From assembly GCA_009377475.1 (NCBI GenBank), contig WHTY01000029.1:1-46591 (forward strand): a stretch of 46,591 bases of DNA, written 5' to 3'. This document shows positions 17,112-26,555 of the stretch, piece by piece. The position numbers and the translations under genes are program-made. This stretch comes from Actinophytocola sp. (lineage in GTDB: Bacteria > Actinomycetota > Actinomycetes > Mycobacteriales > Pseudonocardiaceae). Position 1 is the stretch's first letter, and every line of letters starts with the position of its first letter. The notes beneath the pieces were generated by a model. The model saw only the letters and a program-made list of their open reading frames with translations. It was not told the DNA's origin and did not search any database.

Positions 17112-17714
17112 TTAAGCGCTGGCGACCGGAGTCGTCGTCGGTTTATACGACGGCCGAGAACGCTCAAATGCGTCAATATCGTCGGCGTAACGCAAGGTCA
17201 ACGCGATGTCGTCGAGCCCTTCCAACAGCCGCCAACGGGTGTAGTCGTCAATCCGGAACGACGCGGTGAAGTCCTTGGCGGTGACCGTCTTTTCCCGCAG
17301 ATCCACCGTCACCTCAGTGCCCGGATCGTTCTCCAGAATTTTCCACAACTGCTCTACATCAGACTGCTCACACTCGGCGGCAAGCAGTCCCTGCTTGCCC
17401 GAGTTGCCACGGAAGATATCGGCGAAACGGGACGAGATCACGGCCCGGAATCCGTAGTTCATCAACGCCCACACGGCGTGCTCGCGCGACGATCCTGTGC
17501 CGAAGTCCGGCCCGGCGACCAGCACGCTGCCGGTGCGGAAAGCGTCGTGGTTCAGCACGAACGTCTCGTCGCCGCGCCACGCGGCGAACAGGCCGTCCTC
17601 GAACCCCGTGCGCGTGACGCGCTTGAGGTAGACGGCGGGGATGATCTGGTCGGTGTCCACATTAGAACGCCGCAACGGGACGCCGACCCCGGTGTGCTGG
17701 GTAAACGGTTCCAT
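17112..17714 (-). CDS. leuD: 3-isopropylmalate dehydratase small subunit
   Basis: The 200-residue swivelling subunit of isopropylmalate isomerase in leucine synthesis; it pairs with LeuC. Recognisable segments are [60 protein letters not shown] and the C-terminal [20 protein letters not shown]. The ATG at 17714 was chosen over an upstream start because AAGGAG lies eight bases before it and homologues begin at MEPFTQHTG. The gap to leuC is filled by the 34-bp repeats. Confidence 0.95.
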   Translation of the reverse strand: MEPFTQHTGVGVPLRRSNVDTDQIIPAVYLKRVTRTGFEDGLFAAWRGDETFVLNHDAFRTGSVLVAGPDFGTGSSREHAVWALMNYGFRAVISSRFADIFRGNSGKQGLLAAECEQSDVEQLWKILENDPGTEVTVDLREKTVTAKDFTASFRIDDYTRWRLLEGLDDIALTLRYADDIDAFERSRPSYKPTTTPVASA

Positions 17715-17758
17715 GGTTGTTCTCCTTGAGAAGTCTGGGCTTACAAGTCCGCTGCGCC

Positions 17759-17853
17759 TAATGGTCGGACCCTGCAAGCAGGTCCCCGTGTTTAATGGTC
17801 GGACCCTGCAAGCAGGTCCCCGTGTTTAATGGTCGGACCCTGCAAGCAGGTCC
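17759..17853. repeat. 34-bp tandem repeat (2.8 copies) spanning the leuC 3' end and the leuC-leuD gap
   Basis: The copies are at 17759-17792, 17793-17826 and 17827-17853 (27 bases of the unit). The third copy is the 3' end of leuC itself, encoding DLLAGSDH and the stop; the other two repeat that coding DNA in the gap. Each contains GGACCCTGCAAGCAGGTCC, an imperfect hairpin with a single bulged C. The leuC-leuD mRNA would therefore carry a row of three identical hairpins just before the leuD ribosome site. No mismatches were seen between full copies. Confidence 0.9.
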
Positions 17854-19280
17854 TCCGGCGAAGAAAGCGTGCCTCGCACCGCCGTCGCCGCCGCCACCAG
17901 CGGCGACACCAGGTGCGTCCTGCCGCCCTTGCCTTGCCTGCCCTCGAAGTTGCGGTTCGACGTCGACGCGCTGCGCTCGCCCGGCGTGAGCTGGTCCGGG
18001 TTCATGCCGAGGCACATCGAGCAGCCCGCCTGCCGCCACTCCGCGCCCGCGTCGAGGAACACCTTGTCCAGACCCTCGTCCTCGGCGAGCTGCCGCACGC
18101 GCATCGAGCCAGGCACCACCAGCATCCGCACACCGTCGGCGACCTTGTGCCCCGCAAGCACCTCGGCGGCGGCGCGCAGGTCCTCGATGCGGCCGTTGGT
18201 GCAGGAGCCGAGGAACACCGTGTCCACCGCGATCTCCCGCAGCGGCGTGCCCGGCGTCAGGCCCATGTACGCCAGCGCCTTCTCGGCTGAGTAGCGCGCG
18301 GTCTCGTCGGCGATCTGCTCCGGGTCCGGCACCGACGCGCCCAGCGGCAGGCCCTGGCCCGGGTTGGTGCCCCAGGTGACGAACGGCGTCAGCTCGTCGG
18401 CGTTGATCTCGACCTCGGTGTCGAACTCCGCGTCGTCGTCGGTGCCCAACGCGCGCCACGCCGCGACGGCGTCGTCCCAGTCCGCGCCCTGCGGCGCGTG
18501 CGGACGGCCCTTGAGGTACTCGAACGTCGTCTCGTCCGGCGCGATCATGCCCGCGCGGGCGCCCGCCTCGATGGACATGTTGCAGACCGTCATCCGCGCT
18601 TCCATCGACAACGACTCGATGGCCTCGCCCCGGTACTCCAGCACGTAACCCTGCCCGCCGCCGGTGCCGATCTTCGCGATCACGGCGAGGATGATGTCCT
18701 TCGCGGTCACGCCGGGGCGCAGCTTGCCGGTGACGTTGACCGCCATCGTCTTGAACGGCCGCAGCGGCAGCGTCTGCGTGGCCAGCACGTGCTCCACCTC
18801 AGAGGTGCCGATGCCGAACGCCATCGCGCCGAACGCGCCGTGGGTCGAGGTGTGGCTGTCACCGCAGACCACCGTCATGCCGGGCTGCGTCAGACCGAGC
18901 TGCGGGCCGATGACGTGCACGATGCCCTGCTCGGCGTCGCCCATCGGGTGCAGCCGGACGCCGAACTCCTCGCAGTTCGTACGCAGCGTACTGACCTGCG
19001 TGCGGGAGACCGGGTCCTCGATCGCCTCGATGTCCGCGGTCTTGCGGGAAGGGTCGAGCGTCCACGTCGTCGGGACGTTGTGGTCCTCGGTCGCGATCGT
19101 GAGATCGGGGCGGCGGACAGGGCGACCGGCGAGCCGCAGCCCGTCGAACGCCTGCGGACTTGTCACCTCGTGCACGAGGTGCAGGTCGATGTAGAGGACG
19201 TCGGGTTCGGCGCCGTCGCCGCGGCGCACCACGTGTGCGTCCCACACCTTCTCGGCCAATGTGCGGCCCGTCGACGTCAT
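17826..19280 (-). CDS. leuC: 3-isopropylmalate dehydratase large subunit
   Basis: The 484-residue [4Fe-4S] subunit that isomerises 2- to 3-isopropylmalate. Cluster ligands are in [20 protein letters not shown] and the CxxC of [13 protein letters not shown]. Substrate-binding blocks are [20 protein letters not shown] and [16 protein letters not shown]. The ATG at 19280 ([18 protein letters not shown]) is preferred over one seven codons upstream because AGGAGG precedes it at the right distance. The last residues lie within the 34-bp repeat, so the C-terminus (LLAGSDH) was probably shaped by that element. It is divergent from ndgR, its likely regulator. Confidence 0.96.
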   Translation of the reverse strand: MTSTGRTLAEKVWDAHVVRRGDGAEPDVLYIDLHLVHEVTSPQAFDGLRLAGRPVRRPDLTIATEDHNVPTTWTLDPSRKTADIEAIEDPVSRTQVSTLRTNCEEFGVRLHPMGDAEQGIVHVIGPQLGLTQPGMTVVCGDSHTSTHGAFGAMAFGIGTSEVEHVLATQTLPLRPFKTMAVNVTGKLRPGVTAKDIILAVIAKIGTGGGQGYVLEYRGEAIESLSMEARMTVCNMSIEAGARAGMIAPDETTFEYLKGRPHAPQGADWDDAVAAWRALGTDDDAEFDTEVEINADELTPFVTWGTNPGQGLPLGASVPDPEQIADETARYSAEKALAYMGLTPGTPLREIAVDTVFLGSCTNGRIEDLRAAAEVLAGHKVADGVRMLVVPGSMRVRQLAEDEGLDKVFLDAGAEWRQAGCSMCLGMNPDQLTPGERSASTSNRNFEGRQGKGGRTHLVSPLVAAATAVRGTLSSPEDLLAGSDH

Positions 19281-19331
19281 GAGGTTCCTCCTAGCCTGCA
19301 CCGATCGCTACGCCCTAGACCGCCGAGAATA

Positions 19332-19373
19332 CCGTCTCAACATCTGGACATCTCACGATTCGGGATTATAGTA
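19332..19373 (+). promoter_or_regulatory. ndgR promoter and candidate leuC/ndgR operator
   Basis: TGGACA (19345-19350) and TATAGT (19367-19372) have a 16-bp spacer and make a good -35/-10 pair. The start site would fall at or next to the GTG of ndgR (19381), so this mRNA is probably leaderless. Overlapping the -35 is a direct repeat ACATCTGGACATCT flanked by GTCTCA and TCTCAC. That is a plausible binding site for the IclR-type regulator acting on both genes. The operator role is inferred from position. Confidence 0.55.
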
Positions 19374-19380
19374 TCGCGCT

Positions 19381-20130
19381 GTGGGACAGCATACAGGTCA
19401 GGAGACGCCCGTACCGAACGGCTCGGCCACCAAGCTGTCGAGCGGCATCGGGGTGCTCGACAAGGCCGTCGCCGTGCTGCAGGCCGTGGCGACCGAACCG
19501 TGCGGACTCGCCGAGCTCTGCGCGAAAACCGGCCTGCCAAGGGCAACGGCACATCGCCTCGCGGTCGGGCTCGAAATGCACCGGATGTTGCGGCGCGCGC
19601 CGGACGGGCGCTGGCGGCCGGGAACCGCGCTCGCGGAACTGGCGGGAGGAGCCACCGACCCGCTGCTGGACGCCGCCGCCTCGGCGCTTCCCAAGCTGCG
19701 AGATATCACCGGCGAGAGCGTGCAGCTCTACCGGCGCGACGGCGCACAGCGGGTGTGCGTGGCCACGGCGGAACCGCCGAGCGGATTGCGCGACACCGTC
19801 CCGGTCGGCGCCCGGCTGCCGATGACGGCCGGCTCCGGCGCGAAGGTGCTCGCCGCGTGGTCCGATCCCGCGACACAGCGCAGCATCCTGGCCGACGCCG
19901 TGTTCGGCGAGCGCACGTTGCTCGAGGTGCGCAGGCGCGGCTGGGCGCAGAGCGTCGCGGAGCGCGAGCCCGGTGTGGCGAGCGTGTCCGCGCCGGTGCG
20001 GGACTCGACGGGCACTGTCGTCGCGGCCGTGTCGGTGTCCGGCCCCATCGAGCGCATCGGCCGCAAACCGGGCGTGCGATGGGCGTCCGACCTGCTCTCC
20101 GCCGCCGACGCGCTGACCGAACGTCTCTAG
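19381..20130 (+). CDS. ndgR: IclR-family regulator of leucine genes (NdgR/LtbR type)
   Basis: A 249-residue IclR regulator. The N-terminal winged helix covers about residues 20-80 ([39 protein letters not shown]). The C-terminal effector domain carries [20 protein letters not shown] and [20 protein letters not shown]. Its position, divergent from leuCD, is conserved in actinobacteria, where NdgR/LtbR controls leuCD and other amino-acid genes. The GTG at 19381 directly follows a promoter, pointing to leaderless translation. The next gene, the oxoprolinase, starts 20 bp downstream on the same strand. Confidence 0.9.
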   Translation: MGQHTGQETPVPNGSATKLSSGIGVLDKAVAVLQAVATEPCGLAELCAKTGLPRATAHRLAVGLEMHRMLRRAPDGRWRPGTALAELAGGATDPLLDAAASALPKLRDITGESVQLYRRDGAQRVCVATAEPPSGLRDTVPVGARLPMTAGSGAKVLAAWSDPATQRSILADAVFGERTLLEVRRRGWAQSVAEREPGVASVSAPVRDSTGTVVAAVSVSGPIERIGRKPGVRWASDLLSAADALTERL

Positions 20131-20149
20131 CTCCTGCGGGGTTTCCTAC

Positions 20150-23100
20150 GTGAGTTCTGGCTGGCAGTTCTGGATCGACCGGGGCGGCACGTTCACCGAC
20201 ATCGTCGCGCGGCGTCCCGACGGCACGTTGCGGACACACAAGCTGCTTTCCGACAACCCATCGCGGTATCGGGACGCCGCCGTTGCGGGTATCCGCGCGC
20301 TGCTCGGCGTTGACGCGATTGACGCGGAGAAGCCGATCCCCGCTGCCGACGTCGAGTCGGTACGAATGGGCACCACAGTCGCGACCAACGCGCTGCTCGA
20401 ACGCACCGGGGAACGCACGGCGCTGGTCATCACGCGCGGCTTCGGTGACGCGCTGCGGATCGGCAACCAGAACCGGCCGCGCATCTTCGCGCGCCAGATC
20501 GAGCTGCCGAGCGCGCTGTACGAGCGGGTCATCGAGGTGGACGAGCGAGTGGCGGCGGACGGCGCCGTGCTGCGCCAACCCGACCTCGACGCGGTGCGCG
20601 GCGCGTTGCGAGAGGCGTACGAGGACGGCGTTCGCGCGGTCGCCGTCGTGTGCCTACACAGCCACCTGTATCCGGACCACGAACGGCGCATCGCCGAGGT
20701 CGCCGAGGACGTCGGCTTCGCGCAGGTGTCCCGCTCGGCGGAGGCGAGCCCGCTGATGAAGCTGGTGCCGCGCGGCGACACCGCCGTCGTGGACGCCTAC
20801 CTCTCCCCCGTGCTGCGTCGCTATGTCGACCAGGTCGCCAGCGAGCTCAACGGGGTGCGCCTGATGTTCATGCAGTCCAACGGCGGACTCGCGGAGGCGC
20901 ATCATTTCCGGGGCAAGGACGCGACCCTGTCCGGGCCTGCGGGTGGGATCGTCGGCATGGTGCGCATGTCGCAGCTCGCGGGCTACGAGCAGGTGATCGG
21001 CTTCGACATGGGCGGCACGTCCACGGACGTGTCGCACTTCGCGGGCGAGTACGAGCGGGTGTTCCACACCGAGGTCGGCGGCGTGCGGCTGCGCGCGCCG
21101 ATGCTCGACATTCACACCGTCGCGGCGGGCGGCGGGTCGATCCTGCACTTCGACGGCAGTCGCTACCGGGTCGGGCCGGACTCGGCGGGCGCGGACCCCG
21201 GCCCGGCGTGTTACCGCAAGGGCGGGCCGCTGACCGTCACCGACGCCAACGTGATGCTCGGCCGCGTGCAGCCCGCGCACTTCCCGCACGTCTTCGGCGA
21301 GAACGGCGACCAGCCGCTCGACGTCGACGTCGTCCGGGAGCGGTTCGCGGAGTTGGCCGGGGAGATCAAGGCCGCCACCGGCGACGTTCGCGGGCCAGAG
21401 GAGGTCGCCGCCGGGTTCCTGCGGATCGCCGTGGCGAACATGGCCAACGCCGTCAAGCGCATCTCGGTCCAGAAGGGACACGACGTCACCCGCTACGCGC
21501 TGACGACGTTCGGTGGCGCGGGCGGGCAGCACGCGTGCGCGGTGGCGGACTCGCTCGGCATCGACACGGTGCTGGTGCCGCCGATGGCCGGGGTGTTGTC
21601 CGCGCTGGGCATCGGGCTCGCGGACACCACCGTGATGCGGGAGCAGTCGATGGAGCTGCGGCTGTCCGCCGAGGCGATTCCCCGGTTGCGATCCGAGGCC
21701 GACACGCTGGCGGACGCCGCCGAGGCGGAGCTGCGGTCCGAGGGCATCCCTGCCGAGCGGATTCACACCGCCCGGCGGGCGCAGGTGCGCTACGACGGCA
21801 CCGACACCACGGTGACCGTCGCGCTGGACGACGTCGACACGATGGTGGCGGAGTTCGAGCAGGCGCACCGGGCGATGTACTCGTTCCTGATGGACCGCCC
21901 GCTGGTCGTGGAGGCGCTGTCGATCGAGGCGACCGGACTGACCGAGCAGCCCGACCTGGCGCTGGCCCGCGGGGACGTGGTCTCGGCGGCGCCCGAGACG
22001 GTGCGGCTCTACTCCTCCGACGGCTGGCAGGACGCCCCGCTGTATCAGCGGGACGCGCTACGTCCAGAGGACCCGGAGGACACTGTGACCGGGCCGGCGA
22101 TCATCACGGAGGCCAACAGCACCACCGTGGTGGACGAGGGCTGGCACGCGTCGGTGTCCACGCAGGGGCACCTCGTCGTCGAGCGGGTGGCGCCACGCGC
22201 GGGCAGCGACGTCAGCGTGACCGAGGTCGACCCGGTGCTGCTGGAGATCTTCAACAACCTGTTCATGTCAATCGCTGAACAAATGGGTACGCGACTGGAG
22301 TCGACAGCGCAGTCGGTGAACATCAAGGAGCGACTGGACTTCTCGTGCGCGCTGTTCGACCCGGACGGCAACCTGATCGCGAACGCGCCGCACATCCCGG
22401 TGCACCTCGGCTCGATGGGCACCAGCGTCAAGGAGGTCGTGGAGCGGCGCGCGGGCGAGATGCGGCCCGGTGACGTCTATGCCGTCAACGACCCGTACCA
22501 CGGCGGCACGCACCTGCCCGACGTCACGGTGATCACGCCGGTGTTCTCGTCGTCCGGCGACGATGTGCTGTTCTACGTGGCCTCGCGCGGGCATCACGCC
22601 GAGATCGGCGGCCTCACCCCGGGGTCGATGCCCGCGCACAGCAGCGACGTCCACGAGGAGGGCGTGCTGTTCGACAACTGGCTGCTGGTCTCGCAGGGCC
22701 GGTTCCTCGAAGACGAGACGCGGCGACTGCTGGCCGAGGCGGCGTATCCGTCGCGGAACCCGGAGACCAACCTCGCGGACCTGCGCGCGCAGATCGCGGC
22801 CAACCAGAAGGGCGTCGACGAGGTCGGCACGATGATCGAGCACTTCGGGCTCGACGTCGTGCAGGCGTACATGCGACACGTGCAGGACAACGCCGAGGAA
22901 GCCGTGCGCAGCGTCATCGACACGCTCACGGATGGCGAGTACGCGTACGAGATGGACTCCGGCGCGACGATCGCGGTGCGCATCACCGTGGACCGCGCGG
23001 CGCGGTCGGCGACCATCGACTTCACCGGCACCACGGCGCAGTTGGCGACGAACTTCAACGCGCCGTCGGCGGTCGTGACGGCTGCGGTGCTCTACGTCTT

Positions 23101-23755
23101 CCGCACGCTGGTGGCGGACGAAATCCCGCTCAACGACGGCTGTCTGCGACCGCTGCGGCTGGTGATCCCGCCCGCGTCGATGCTCGCGCCGGAGTACCCG
23201 GCGGCCGTGGTGGCGGGCAACGTCGAGACGTCGCAGGCGATCACCGGCGCGCTGTACGCCGCGCTCGGCGCGCAGGCCGAGGGCGCGGGGACGATGAACA
23301 ACGTGACGTTCGGCAACGACCGACACCAGTACTACGAGACGCTGGCATCCGGTTCCGGCGCTGGTGACGGGTTCCACGGCGCGCCAGTGGTCCAGACGCA
23401 CATGACGAACTCGCGGCTGACCGATCCCGAGGTGCTGGAGTGGCGGTATCCGGTGCGAGTGGAGGAGTTCGCGGTGCGGCGCGGCAGCGGGGGGTCCGGC
23501 CGGTGGCACGGCGGCGATGGCGCGGTGCGCCGGTTGCGGTTCACCGAGCCGATGACGGTGTCGACGTTGTCCGGACACCGGCGGGTGCCGCCGTACGGGA
23601 TGGCCGGTGGCTCGCCAGGCGCGTTGGGACGCAATCAGGTCCAGCGCGCGGACGGCAGTGTCGAGGACCTGCCCGGTTGCGGCTCCGCCGACCTCGCGGC
23701 AGGCGATGTGCTGATCGTCGAGACGCCAGGAGGCGGCGGCTACGGCACCCCCTAA
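20150..23755 (+). CDS. oplAH: ATP-dependent 5-oxoprolinase (fused HyuA-HyuB)
   Basis: Opens 5-oxo-L-proline to L-glutamate with ATP. The 1201-residue protein fuses both halves. HyuA covers about 1-690 ([40 protein letters not shown], the ATP-binding [32 protein letters not shown]). HyuB follows from about residue 690 ([69 protein letters not shown], ending [11 protein letters not shown]). Eukaryotic-type and many bacterial OplAH enzymes share this fusion. A hydantoinase is the alternative. The start is GTG at 20150, 20 bp after ndgR, so it may share its transcript. Confidence 0.88.
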   Translation: MSSGWQFWIDRGGTFTDIVARRPDGTLRTHKLLSDNPSRYRDAAVAGIRALLGVDAIDAEKPIPAADVESVRMGTTVATNALLERTGERTALVITRGFGDALRIGNQNRPRIFARQIELPSALYERVIEVDERVAADGAVLRQPDLDAVRGALREAYEDGVRAVAVVCLHSHLYPDHERRIAEVAEDVGFAQVSRSAEASPLMKLVPRGDTAVVDAYLSPVLRRYVDQVASELNGVRLMFMQSNGGLAEAHHFRGKDATLSGPAGGIVGMVRMSQLAGYEQVIGFDMGGTSTDVSHFAGEYERVFHTEVGGVRLRAPMLDIHTVAAGGGSILHFDGSRYRVGPDSAGADPGPACYRKGGPLTVTDANVMLGRVQPAHFPHVFGENGDQPLDVDVVRERFAELAGEIKAATGDVRGPEEVAAGFLRIAVANMANAVKRISVQKGHDVTRYALTTFGGAGGQHACAVADSLGIDTVLVPPMAGVLSALGIGLADTTVMREQSMELRLSAEAIPRLRSEADTLADAAEAELRSEGIPAERIHTARRAQVRYDGTDTTVTVALDDVDTMVAEFEQAHRAMYSFLMDRPLVVEALSIEATGLTEQPDLALARGDVVSAAPETVRLYSSDGWQDAPLYQRDALRPEDPEDTVTGPAIITEANSTTVVDEGWHASVSTQGHLVVERVAPRAGSDVSVTEVDPVLLEIFNNLFMSIAEQMGTRLESTAQSVNIKERLDFSCALFDPDGNLIANAPHIPVHLGSMGTSVKEVVERRAGEMRPGDVYAVNDPYHGGTHLPDVTVITPVFSSSGDDVLFYVASRGHHAEIGGLTPGSMPAHSSDVHEEGVLFDNWLLVSQGRFLEDETRRLLAEAAYPSRNPETNLADLRAQIAANQKGVDEVGTMIEHFGLDVVQAYMRHVQDNAEEAVRSVIDTLTDGEYAYEMDSGATIAVRITVDRAARSATIDFTGTTAQLATNFNAPSAVVTAAVLYVFRTLVADEIPLNDGCLRPLRLVIPPASMLAPEYPAAVVAGNVETSQAITGALYAALGAQAEGAGTMNNVTFGNDRHQYYETLASGSGAGDGFHGAPVVQTHMTNSRLTDPEVLEWRYPVRVEEFAVRRGSGGSGRWHGGDGAVRRLRFTEPMTVSTLSGHRRVPPYGMAGGSPGALGRNQVQRADGSVEDLPGCGSADLAAGDVLIVETPGGGGYGTP

Positions 23756-24138
23756 CCGCCGTGTCCCCCGCTCACAACGCCGTGTCCCCCGCTCACGCCG
23801 TCGTGTCCCCCGCTCATGGCGTCGTGTCCCCCGCTCAGCGCGCCGTGTTCCCCACCCACGACGTAGCCTCCACCCGCTGGGTGCGCGATTTTGCCCGGTT
23901 CACCCCTTTCCGAGCGCGCTGTGCGGGTGGAGGCCGACGTCGCACGCGGCGGCGTGGTCGGTCGCGGCGGCCACGTGCGCGATGCGGCTGGTTGTACCCA
24001 GCACATCAAATATCACCAGCAACACCCAGCCTAGCTTTATGAAATTCCTTCAAATTCGCCGTAACGACCCGTGCCGCACGCTCGTTGTCCGATCTATACG
24101 ACCGTCAGTGGCCTGGCTCACGAACGGAGGCGGTACTG
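23756..24138. other. Intergenic region with repeats and an AT-rich promoter-like segment
   Basis: This 383-bp gap opens with the 21-bp tandem repeat (23761-23865). After a GC-rich middle without a convincing gene, 24000-24070 is sharply AT-richer (ACATCAAATATCACC, CTAGCTTTATGAAATTCC). That is likely the promoter region of the following secreted-protein operon. The minus strand is open through the repeat, giving a Gly-Gly-His heptad pattern, but it has no ribosome site and looks like repeat-driven chance coding. Confidence 0.5.
23761..23865. repeat. 21-bp tandem repeat, five units
   Basis: The units start at 23761, 23782, 23803, 23824 and 23845. The first four share GTGTCCCCCGCTCA and differ in the remaining seven bases; the fifth is degenerate (GTGTTCCCCACCCA). 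The array begins five bases after the oplAH stop. Two degenerate units of the same family, in the opposite orientation, follow the S1 protease stop at about 34071-34110. This suggests a dispersed post-stop element. Confidence 0.85.
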
Positions 24139-26538
24139 GTGCGCGGAGTTCGGACAGCGGTCATCGCGACGCTGGTGGCCACCCTGGTGAGCCCCAGCCC
24201 ACCCACGAGCGCGCAACCCGCACCGACCGACCGCTTCGCGCTCGCGAGCGGCTGCTTCACCGCACGAACGCCCGACGGTGACTACCTCACCCGCACCGAC
24301 AACACCGCCACCGCGACCGCGACGACCCCCGCCGACGCAGAGCCATGGCACCTGCGAGCCACCGACCTCGGCCGCTACCTGCTGTTCGGCACCGAACGCG
24401 ACTTCCTCGCCGCATCCGACGGCGAACTCGGCAAGGCGCTCGACGGCGCGCAAGACAACTCAGCGGGCGCGATGGCCGACGGGGTAACCAGGGGCACGAC
24501 CGGAGACGTCGGGGACAACCTCGCCGAAGGGCCGCTCGGCACCGCCACCGGCCGAGGCGCACGAATCATCACCGCGCCCGAGCCGAGCGAGCTGGCCGAC
24601 TGGCGCATCACCGAGGCACCAGGCGGATTCCAGCTCAGTCTTCCCGCCCTCGATGCGTGGCTGACCACCAACGACGACGGCACGCTGAGCCTCACCGCCA
24701 ACGAGAACGACGCCCCCACGCTCACCTTCCAGCGCGCCACCGGCTGCGCGCCGTGGCCGGAGGCCGACGTCAATGTCACCGGGCCGGTCGCGACCGGCGA
24801 GACACCGTACGGCGAGGTGCGCGGCTACCTCGACGGGCATCTGCACGGCATGGCGTTCGAGTTCGTCGGCGGCAGGGCGCGCTGCGGCAGGCCGTGGCAT
24901 CGCTTCGGCGTCACCCATGCCCTCCAAGGCTGCCAGGAACACGAGGCGTCCGGCGGCCGCACACACGTGTTGGAGACCGTGCTATCCGGCCGCGACCCGA
25001 TCGCGGGCCACGACACCCAGGGCTGGCCGACGTTCCACGACTGGCCAGCGCACGACTCGCTCACCTACGAGCAGGTCTACTACCGGTGGCTGGAACGCGC
25101 GTGGCGCGGCGGGCTGCGCATGGTGACCAACCTGCTGGTCGAGAACCACGCGCTGTGCGAGCAGTACCCGTTCAAGCGCAACGACTGCAACGAGATGGAC
25201 AGCGCCGTATTGCAGGCCAAGCGCATCCGCCAACTCGAGCGCTACATCGACGCGCAGCACGGCGGTCCCGGCGAGGGCTGGCTGCGGATCGTGGACGACC
25301 CGTTCGAGGCACGTCGTGTCGCCAACGCGGGCAAGCTCGCCGTGGTGCTCGGCGTCGAGCTGTCGGTGCCGTTCGACTGCGGGTTGACCGCCGACATGCC
25401 TGACTGCGATCGCGCGCAGATCGACCGCGCCGTCGATGAGCTGTACGACCTCGGTGTGCGGCAGCTGGAGTTGGTCAACAAGTTCGACAACGCGCTGACT
25501 GGAGTCAAGGGCGACGCCGGCACGACGGGCGTCGTCGTCAACAGCGGCAACGCCTACGCCACCGGCCAGTTCTGGCGGATGCGCAACTGCGAGGACGCCC
25601 ACGCGCACGACCACACGCAGCCCAACATCGCCGACGACTCGGGCGCGCCGAAGGAGTTCACCGGTCGCGACTCGATCTTCGGCGCGATTCTGGCCGCGAG
25701 TGGTACCAGTGGCGCGGCGCCGGTGTATCCGGAAGGGCCGCACTGCAACGTCCGCGGGCTCTCGGAGTTGGGCAAACATGCGCTGAACCGGCTGATGGAA
25801 CGCGGCATGATGTTCGACCCGGACCACATGAGCGCCAAGGCCGCCGACGAGTCGCTCGATCTGCTGGAGCGTGCGGGCTACTCCGGCGTGATCTCCAGCC
25901 ACAGCTGGGCGGACAAGACGATCTACCCGCGCGTGTACGAACTCGGCGGCGTTGTGACGCCGTACGCGGGCGACTCCGAAGACTTCGTGGCCACGTGGCG
26001 CGAACACCGCGAGTGGGCCGACGACCGGTTCTACTTCGGGTTCGGCTACGGCTCGGACACCAACGGCTTCGGCGCGCAGGGCGCACCGCGCGGTGACACT
26101 CCCACGAACGTGGAGTACCCGTTCACCGGATTCGGGGACACCACGATCCACCGGCAGGTCAGCGGCGAGCGGACGTTCGACGTCAACACCGACGGCGTCG
26201 CGCACTACGGCCTCTACCCGGACTGGATCGAGGACCTGCGGATGCAGGCGGGCGAGCGGATCGTGGCCGACATGACGCGCGGGCCGGAGGCGTACCTCCA
26301 GATGTGGGAACGCGCCATCGGCATCGCGCCGGACTCCTGCCGGGACGACGTTGGAGACCTCACCGACGGCGACGCCACCCGCGTCGCGACGGGCATGACC
26401 CCGCCCGAGGTGCTGCGTGCGCTGGGCCAACCGGCCTCGCGTGACGACCGCGCCTTCACCTACTGCGTCGCGGGGGATCGCTCCCTGCACGTGCGGTTTG
26501 ACCGACACGACCGAGTGGCGCACGTCCGGATGCGCTAG
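24139..26538 (+). CDS. Secreted amidohydrolase-fold protein, peptidase M19-like
   Basis: A 799-residue exported protein. Residues 1-25 are a signal peptide (TAVIATLVATLVSPSPPTSA). Residues ~30-210 are a beta-rich domain with few clear motifs. A metal-dependent amidohydrolase barrel starts at about 230: DGHLHGM with His234 and His236, then FDPDHMSAKAADESLDLLER (His563), VISSHSW (His588) and GFGYGSDTNGFG (Asp640). These are the ligand positions expected for a binuclear hydrolase related to M19 renal dipeptidase, although M19 usually has H-x-D at the first site. The last ~50 residues (TGMTPPEVLRALGQPASRDD) resemble a BamE/SmpA-type module. The GTG at 24139 follows GGAGG. First gene of a three-gene envelope operon. 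Confidence 0.7.
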   Translation: MRGVRTAVIATLVATLVSPSPPTSAQPAPTDRFALASGCFTARTPDGDYLTRTDNTATATATTPADAEPWHLRATDLGRYLLFGTERDFLAASDGELGKALDGAQDNSAGAMADGVTRGTTGDVGDNLAEGPLGTATGRGARIITAPEPSELADWRITEAPGGFQLSLPALDAWLTTNDDGTLSLTANENDAPTLTFQRATGCAPWPEADVNVTGPVATGETPYGEVRGYLDGHLHGMAFEFVGGRARCGRPWHRFGVTHALQGCQEHEASGGRTHVLETVLSGRDPIAGHDTQGWPTFHDWPAHDSLTYEQVYYRWLERAWRGGLRMVTNLLVENHALCEQYPFKRNDCNEMDSAVLQAKRIRQLERYIDAQHGGPGEGWLRIVDDPFEARRVANAGKLAVVLGVELSVPFDCGLTADMPDCDRAQIDRAVDELYDLGVRQLELVNKFDNALTGVKGDAGTTGVVVNSGNAYATGQFWRMRNCEDAHAHDHTQPNIADDSGAPKEFTGRDSIFGAILAASGTSGAAPVYPEGPHCNVRGLSELGKHALNRLMERGMMFDPDHMSAKAADESLDLLERAGYSGVISSHSWADKTIYPRVYELGGVVTPYAGDSEDFVATWREHREWADDRFYFGFGYGSDTNGFGAQGAPRGDTPTNVEYPFTGFGDTTIHRQVSGERTFDVNTDGVAHYGLYPDWIEDLRMQAGERIVADMTRGPEAYLQMWERAIGIAPDSCRDDVGDLTDGDATRVATGMTPPEVLRALGQPASRDDRAFTYCVAGDRSLHVRFDRHDRVAHVRMR

Positions 26539-26555
26539 TCGTCCAGGAGGTTGTC

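Noticed and set aside
18498..20153. 551-codon plus-strand frame opposite leuC and over ndgR
   Set aside because: It is a GC-driven frame of His/Arg/Gly composition overlapping two well-identified genes. No start signal or domain.
23752..24009. Minus-strand open frame of 85 codons rich in SGGH-type heptads over the 21-bp repeat
   Set aside because: A 21-bp period keeps any stop-free frame open and makes heptads automatically. There is no ribosome site, and the non-repeat half is Arg/Pro/Thr-rich shadow-like sequence.
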